From Bacteroidales bacterium UBA4866 (GTDB taxonomy: Bacteria; Bacteroidota; Bacteroidia; Bacteroidales; P3): DNA of 11,314 nt. The stretch covers positions 1 through 11,314 of the forward strand of contig DHDW01000007.1 in NCBI GenBank assembly GCA_002399565.1, written 5' to 3'. Every line of letters starts with the position of its first letter. Positions within the stretch are counted from its first letter, which is position 1. A program made the translations under genes and the position numbers. The notes beneath the pieces are model-generated. The model was given only the letters and a program-made list of their open reading frames with translations. It was not told the origin of the DNA and searched no databases. Shown here piece by piece: positions 8,186 through 11,314 of this stretch.

Positions 8186-8305
8186 ATGAATTTTAGTATA
8201 AAGAAACTTAAAATCACAGTTGGAGCAAAACCATGTGAGGAGTTTATGGCTTATGTTGATATGGGTGAAGCTATCAACTATATTAAGATGTTTTCTTTAA
8301 TTTAA
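8186..8305 (+). CDS. Possible 39-residue protein of unknown function
   Basis: I do not recognise this ORF. It begins with an ATG after an A-rich leader, as is common for Bacteroidota starts, and ends with TAA 13 bases before the GT2 gene. The peptide opens MNFSIKKLKITVGAKPCEEF, then continues through AYVDMGEAINYIKMF, with one cysteine (C17), a basic N-terminal third and an acidic middle. The codon mix (Gly, Ala, Pro, Glu codons in an otherwise very AT-rich gap) looks more gene-like than its surroundings. There is no signal peptide and no obvious membrane helix. It could be a real small protein, a leader peptide coupled to the GT2 gene, a remnant of a longer gene, or chance. Confidence 0.3.
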   Translation: MNFSIKKLKITVGAKPCEEFMAYVDMGEAINYIKMFSLI

Positions 8306-8318
8306 ATACATACATTCA

Positions 8319-9068
8319 ATGATTAATCCAAAAGTATCCATTATTACAGTAACCTTCAATGCTGAGAAGGTTTTGGAAAGAACTCTAAGGAGTATTAAAA
8401 AGCAGGATTATAATAATATTGAATCAATAATTATTGATGGAGAATCAACCGATGGGACATTAAAAATTGTTGAGAAGTATTCCGATGTTGTAACAAAATG
8501 GATTTCTGAAAAGGACAATGGACTCTATGATGCTATGAACAAGGGATTAAGTATGGCAACAGGAGATTATGTATGGTTTTTAAATGCTGGAGACACAATT
8601 TGCAAGTCTGATGTCCTTAATTATTTTTTCTCTAAAGAGTCTTTTATGAGAGATGTTTACTATGGAGAGACAGTGATTGTTGATGAAAATGGAAAACAGA
8701 TAGGAGACAGAAGATTGAAAACAAAGAATAATTTAACCTGGAAAGACTTTCGAATGGGAATGCTTGTTTGTCATCAATCAGTTTTGGTTAAAAGAGAGAT
8801 AGCTCCTGAGTATAATCTCAAATATAAAATAACTGCTGATTATGAATGGGTGTTGGAGTCTTTCAAAAGGGCAAAATATATTTTGGGCACCAAATATAAG
8901 ATAACTTGTTATTTGGAAGGAGGGCTTTCAAGGAAGAATATTTTGAAGGCTAACAAAGAAAGATTCCTTATTATGAAAAAATATTATGGACTAATTCCTA
9001 CAATCTGGTTTAATTTCCTAATGATATTCCGATTTCTTTTTACAGTTGCTAAGTTGAGGCGAATTTAA
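8319..9068 (+). CDS. GT2-family glycosyltransferase (WcaE-like)
   Basis: The 249-residue product is a GT-A fold inverting glycosyltransferase. It opens with KVSIITVTFNAEKVLERTL (5-23), followed by the donor-binding IIIDGESTDGT at 37-47 and EKDNGLYDAMNKG at 64-76. The metal-binding position is FLNAGD at 87-92, a usual variant of DXD in this branch. CHQ at 151-153 and ADYEW at 173-177 supply the likely catalytic-base region. This set of motifs resembles colanic-acid WcaE and related enzymes. The last 25 residues include a hydrophobic stretch (225-243) with basic residues after it, suggesting membrane attachment. Length is normal. It is the last gene of the glycan locus, and a 104-base gap separates it from fabG. 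Sugar specificity is not readable. Confidence 0.92.
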   Translation: MINPKVSIITVTFNAEKVLERTLRSIKKQDYNNIESIIIDGESTDGTLKIVEKYSDVVTKWISEKDNGLYDAMNKGLSMATGDYVWFLNAGDTICKSDVLNYFFSKESFMRDVYYGETVIVDENGKQIGDRRLKTKNNLTWKDFRMGMLVCHQSVLVKREIAPEYNLKYKITADYEWVLESFKRAKYILGTKYKITCYLEGGLSRKNILKANKERFLIMKKYYGLIPTIWFNFLMIFRFLFTVAKLRRI

Positions 9069-9109
9069 TCCATTCTCAAAGGCGATTTCCTATCCTTAAT
9101 TCATATAAA

Positions 9110-9143
9110 TTGGCTTATGATTTGTATTTTTTGCTTACCTTTG
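9110..9143 (+). promoter_or_regulatory. Promoter-like site before fabG
   Basis: TACCTTTG at 9136-9143 is a full match to the Bacteroidota -7 element TAnnTTTG. The best upstream partner is TTGG at 9110-9113, 22 bases away, a one-base mismatch with slightly long spacing, so the -33 element is weak. A start near 9147-9150 would give a leader of about 25 bases before ATG 9173. Position and the return to metabolic genes support it. Confidence 0.5.
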
Positions 9144-9172
9144 CAAAAAATAATTTATAATAATAGTAGAAT

Positions 9173-9919
9173 ATGAAATTACTTGAAAATAAAGTAGCTC
9201 TTATTACGGGTGCTTCTCGTGGTATAGGGAAAGCAATTGCAATTAGTTATGCAAGTCAAGGATGTAATATCGCATTTACTGATCTTAGAAGAGATGAAAA
9301 CATGGAGCAATGTGAAAAAGAATTATTAGCTTTTGGAGTTAAGGCAATAGGTTATGCATCCAACGCAGCATCTTTTGAAGAAAGTGCTCAGTTGGTTGAA
9401 GCAGTTGCACAAGAGTTTGGAAGAATAGATATTTTAGTTAATAATGCTGGAATTACTCGTGATAATTTGCTTATGAGAATGCAGGAAAAGGATTGGGATT
9501 TGGTTATGAATATTAATCTAAAGAGTGTCTTCAATCTAACACATGCTTGTCAGAAGATTATGCTTAAGCAAAAGAGCGGTTCAATTATAAATATGAGTTC
9601 CGTTGTTGGCGTAAGTGGAAATGCTGGTCAAAGTAATTATTCAGCATCAAAGGCAGGAATTATTGGTTTCACTAAGAGTATAGCTCAAGAGCTTGGTTCA
9701 AGAAATATTCGTTCCAATGCTGTGGCTCCAGGATTTATCATTACTGATATGACTGCTCAATTGCCAGAAGAAGTGCGTAAAGATTGGGAAAAGAAAATAC
9801 CTCTTCGTAGAGGTGGATTGCCTGAGGAAGTTGCAAAAGTTTGCGTATTCTTGGGAAGTGACTTATCTAGTTATGTAAGTGGACAAGTTATTAACGTTTG
9901 TGGTGCAATGAATTGTTAA
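9173..9919 (+). CDS. fabG: 3-oxoacyl-[acyl-carrier-protein] reductase FabG
   Basis: The 248-residue classical short-chain dehydrogenase/reductase is predicted to reduce 3-oxoacyl-ACP with NADPH in the cytosolic type II fatty acid synthesis cycle. It shows TGASRGIG at 12-19 (cofactor loop), NNAG at 90-93, the structural N115, catalytic S143, Y156 and K160 (MSSVVG and YSASK), and VAPGFI at about 184-189. Length and the ITRDNLLMRM stretch (94-103) are FabG-typical and argue for FabG over other SDRs. The C-terminus reads SGQVINVCGAMNC, where many FabG proteins have a VDGGM-like sequence, a small difference that does not touch the catalytic residues. The gene follows a promoter-like site and lies 12 bases before the PLP-enzyme gene, so the two are probably cotranscribed. 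Confidence 0.92.
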   Translation: MKLLENKVALITGASRGIGKAIAISYASQGCNIAFTDLRRDENMEQCEKELLAFGVKAIGYASNAASFEESAQLVEAVAQEFGRIDILVNNAGITRDNLLMRMQEKDWDLVMNINLKSVFNLTHACQKIMLKQKSGSIINMSSVVGVSGNAGQSNYSASKAGIIGFTKSIAQELGSRNIRSNAVAPGFIITDMTAQLPEEVRKDWEKKIPLRRGGLPEEVAKVCVFLGSDLSSYVSGQVINVCGAMNC

Positions 9920-9931
9920 AAATATAATATC

Positions 9932-11140
9932 ATGTTAAATAAAAAATTTGATCCAGCAATGGCAATTAATTCTGTTGCTGAAATTTCTGCAGAAAGAGGT
10001 ATAAATCCAAATATTAATGATTCTGCAACATTTTGTTTCCCTTACGGACAAACAATGACAGACACTTTCCATGGAGAAACTGAAGGTTATTTCCTTTATT
10101 CTCGCCATTGGAATCCTTCAAATCTTTCATTATGTAAAGCATTAGCAGCAATGGAAGGAACAGAAGCTGCATGGGTTACTGGATCTGGAATGGGAGCAAT
10201 AACATCTGCATTGTTACAATGCGTTCAAAAGGGAGATCATATTGTTGCTTCAATGACAGTTTATGGAGGAACATTTGCGTTCTTAAATAATTATGTAAAG
10301 AAATTCGGAATAGAAGTAACATTTGTTGATACAACTAATCTAGAACAAGTAAAAGCTGCAATCAAACCAAATACAAAGGTGGTTTATACAGAAACAATGT
10401 CTAATCCTCTTCTCAGAATTTCAAATATTGGAGAGCTAAGAAAACTATCTGATACTGTAGGTGCAAGGCTTATTGTTGACAATACATTTACTCCAATGAT
10501 TTTCTCTCCTTATGTTTTGGGAGCTCATGTTGTTGTTTATTCAATGACTAAGTTTGTAAATGGTAAGAATGACTGCGTTGCAGGAGCAATTTGTGCTGAT
10601 GGTGAATTTATTAATTCATTGATTGATGTTAACGATGGAACAGCAATGCTTTTAGGACCAGTTTTAGATAGTTTCCGTTCTACATCTATCCTTAAAAATC
10701 TATATACTTTACACATTCGTATGCAACAACACAGTCGCAACGCATTGTATTTAGCTAAGAGATTTAATGATATTGGCATTAAAGCAAACTATCCAGGTTT
10801 ACCAGAACATAGAGACCATCAATTGATGAATCAGCAAATGAATGCAGGCTTTGGATATGGCGGTATGATTGCAATAGACCTTGAAACTGCAGAAAAAGCA
10901 AATAAATTTATGGAAAAAATGCAAGAAAAAGGAGTTGGTTATCTTGCTGTATCATTAGGATATTTCCGTACATTATTCTCTTGTTCAGGCAAGTCAACAT
11001 CTTCCGAATTGCCAGATGAAATACAAAAAGAAATGGGAATGAGTGAAGGTTTGGTTCGTTATTCTGTAGGTCTTGACAATGATATGGAAGCTACATTTAA
11101 AGTAATTGAAGCTTCTCTAAGAGAATTGAAATATATTTAA
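9932..11140 (+). CDS. PLP-dependent Cys/Met metabolism enzyme (trans-sulfuration family)
   Basis: The 402-residue protein belongs to the cystathionine gamma-synthase/methionine gamma-lyase family of PLP enzymes. YSRHWNPS at 56-63 supplies the Tyr and Arg that bind the phosphate of the neighbouring subunit, TGSGMGAI at 83-90 is the phosphate-binding loop, Y111 stacks on the cofactor, D183 (IVDNTF) contacts the ring nitrogen, K207 (SMTKFVNGKND) is the Schiff-base lysine, and SLG at 341-343 with R376 binds the substrate carboxylate. Methionine gamma-lyases carry a key cysteine two residues after the stacking tyrosine; here that position is G113 (VYGGTF), as in cystathionine and O-acetylhomoserine enzymes. 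It could therefore be a cystathionine lyase, an O-acetylhomoserine sulfhydrylase or a non-classical methionine lyase. It ends 49 bases before a strong terminator. Confidence 0.9.
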   Translation: MLNKKFDPAMAINSVAEISAERGINPNINDSATFCFPYGQTMTDTFHGETEGYFLYSRHWNPSNLSLCKALAAMEGTEAAWVTGSGMGAITSALLQCVQKGDHIVASMTVYGGTFAFLNNYVKKFGIEVTFVDTTNLEQVKAAIKPNTKVVYTETMSNPLLRISNIGELRKLSDTVGARLIVDNTFTPMIFSPYVLGAHVVVYSMTKFVNGKNDCVAGAICADGEFINSLIDVNDGTAMLLGPVLDSFRSTSILKNLYTLHIRMQQHSRNALYLAKRFNDIGIKANYPGLPEHRDHQLMNQQMNAGFGYGGMIAIDLETAEKANKFMEKMQEKGVGYLAVSLGYFRTLFSCSGKSTSSELPDEIQKEMGMSEGLVRYSVGLDNDMEATFKVIEASLRELKYI

Positions 11141-11189
11141 TATATAATTTCTTAAGGTTATTATTGCAGTAGTAATAGTAATCTAAGTA

Positions 11190-11248
11190 AAAAAGCTTAA
11201 AATATGTATCTTTAGAAATAAGGTATATGTTTTAAGCTTTTTCTTTTT
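11190..11248 (+). terminator. Rho-independent-type terminator after the PLP-enzyme gene
   Basis: Bases 11190-11212 pair with 11220-11242 along the full 23 positions (Watson-Crick plus three G-U pairs) around a 7-base loop. The outer arm AAAAAGCTTAAAA is a perfect palindromic partner of TTTTAAGCTTTTT. The downstream arm runs into CTTTTT at 11243-11248. The A-run on the 5' side means it could also act on transcripts from the other strand. It closes the fabG operon. Confidence 0.85.
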
Positions 11249-11281
11249 CAATCTTATTATGGTAGAAAAAGAGAGAGTAAA

Positions 11282-11314
11282 ATGAAACTTCGTTTCAGTA
11301 AATTAAAACGAAGA
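11282..11314 (+). CDS. Possible start of a gene cut by the window edge
   Basis: ATG 11282 follows a purine-rich GAGAGAG (11271-11277) at a reasonable distance and reads MKLRFSKLKRR to the end of the window. Eleven codons are too few to judge. The same bases form an inverted repeat, so a non-coding reading is equally possible. Confidence 0.2.
   Translation, partial: MKLRFSKLKRR
11288..11313 (-). repeat. Inverted repeat at the window edge, possible minus-strand terminator
   Basis: CTTCGTTT at 11288-11295 is an exact inverted copy of AAACGAAG at 11306-11313, with a 10-base spacer. On the minus strand the hairpin is followed by a T-rich stretch (TTTCATTTT), which would suit a terminator for a gene converging from beyond the window. 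With only one base left after the right arm, the context cannot be read. Confidence 0.35.

Larger units (their letters stand above)
7901..8318 (+). other. 418-base gap holding a promoter, a long leader and a possible tiny gene
   Basis: This is the longest stretch without a recognised gene. It holds a consensus promoter (7966-7996) and one plausible 39-codon ORF (8186-8305). Several further short AT-rich frames look like chance. A second TAnnTTTG at 8042-8049 has no TTTG at the right distance. I see no clear terminator hairpin after the GT4 gene, no tRNA and no repeat array. If the promoter drives the GT2 gene at 8319, the leader would be about 315 bases, much longer than at the other promoter sites here. 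Confidence 0.6.

Noticed and set aside
10537..10779. Reverse-strand ORF of 80 codons inside the PLP-enzyme gene
   Set aside because: Wholly inside a well-supported gene, no motif, no promoter.

Overview
The window is an AT-rich stretch of a bacterial chromosome, most likely from the phylum Bacteroidota (probably Bacteroidales). This rests on three things. Two intergenic sites match the Bacteroidota sigma-factor promoter (TTTG, 19-21 bases, TAnnTTTG). Genes start without strong Shine-Dalgarno sequences, after A-rich leaders. A recF gene is followed directly by a DUF721/DciA-type gene. All recognisable genes lie on the + strand, and no tRNA, rRNA, CRISPR array or insertion sequence was seen.

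Region 1 (about 1-2341) is a tightly packed housekeeping group: the last codons of an unidentified upstream gene, ispH (last step of the MEP isoprenoid pathway), recF (recombinational repair) and a small DUF721/DciA-like gene. ispH/recF and recF/DUF721 overlap by 19 and 11 bases, so they are probably cotranscribed and translationally coupled.

Region 2 (2388-9068) is a surface-polysaccharide locus. It holds a 12-helix Wzx-type flippase, a UDP-glucuronate decarboxylase (UDP-xylose synthase), a SAM-dependent methyltransferase, a galactofuranosyltransferase-like protein, a GT4 glycosyltransferase and a GT2 glycosyltransferase. A consensus promoter sits just before the decarboxylase gene. A second lies in a 418-base gap before the GT2 gene, which also holds an unrecognised 39-codon ORF. 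The predicted product is a lipid-linked oligosaccharide that may contain xylose and galactofuranose and may be methylated, flipped across the inner membrane. No polymerase, chain-length regulator or initiating sugar-phosphate transferase is present, so the pathway must be completed elsewhere.

Region 3 (about 9110-11250) returns to metabolism: a FabG-type 3-oxoacyl-ACP reductase and, 12 bases later, a PLP-dependent Cys/Met-metabolism enzyme. They form a probable two-gene operon, with a promoter-like site in front and a 23-bp-stem terminator behind. The last 65 bases hold a small hairpin and possibly the start of another gene.

I do not see a clearly new biological system. The parts most worth checking are the promoter plus long leader and tiny ORF at 7966-8318, the self-contained glycan locus between core genes, and the substrate specificity of the PLP enzyme.
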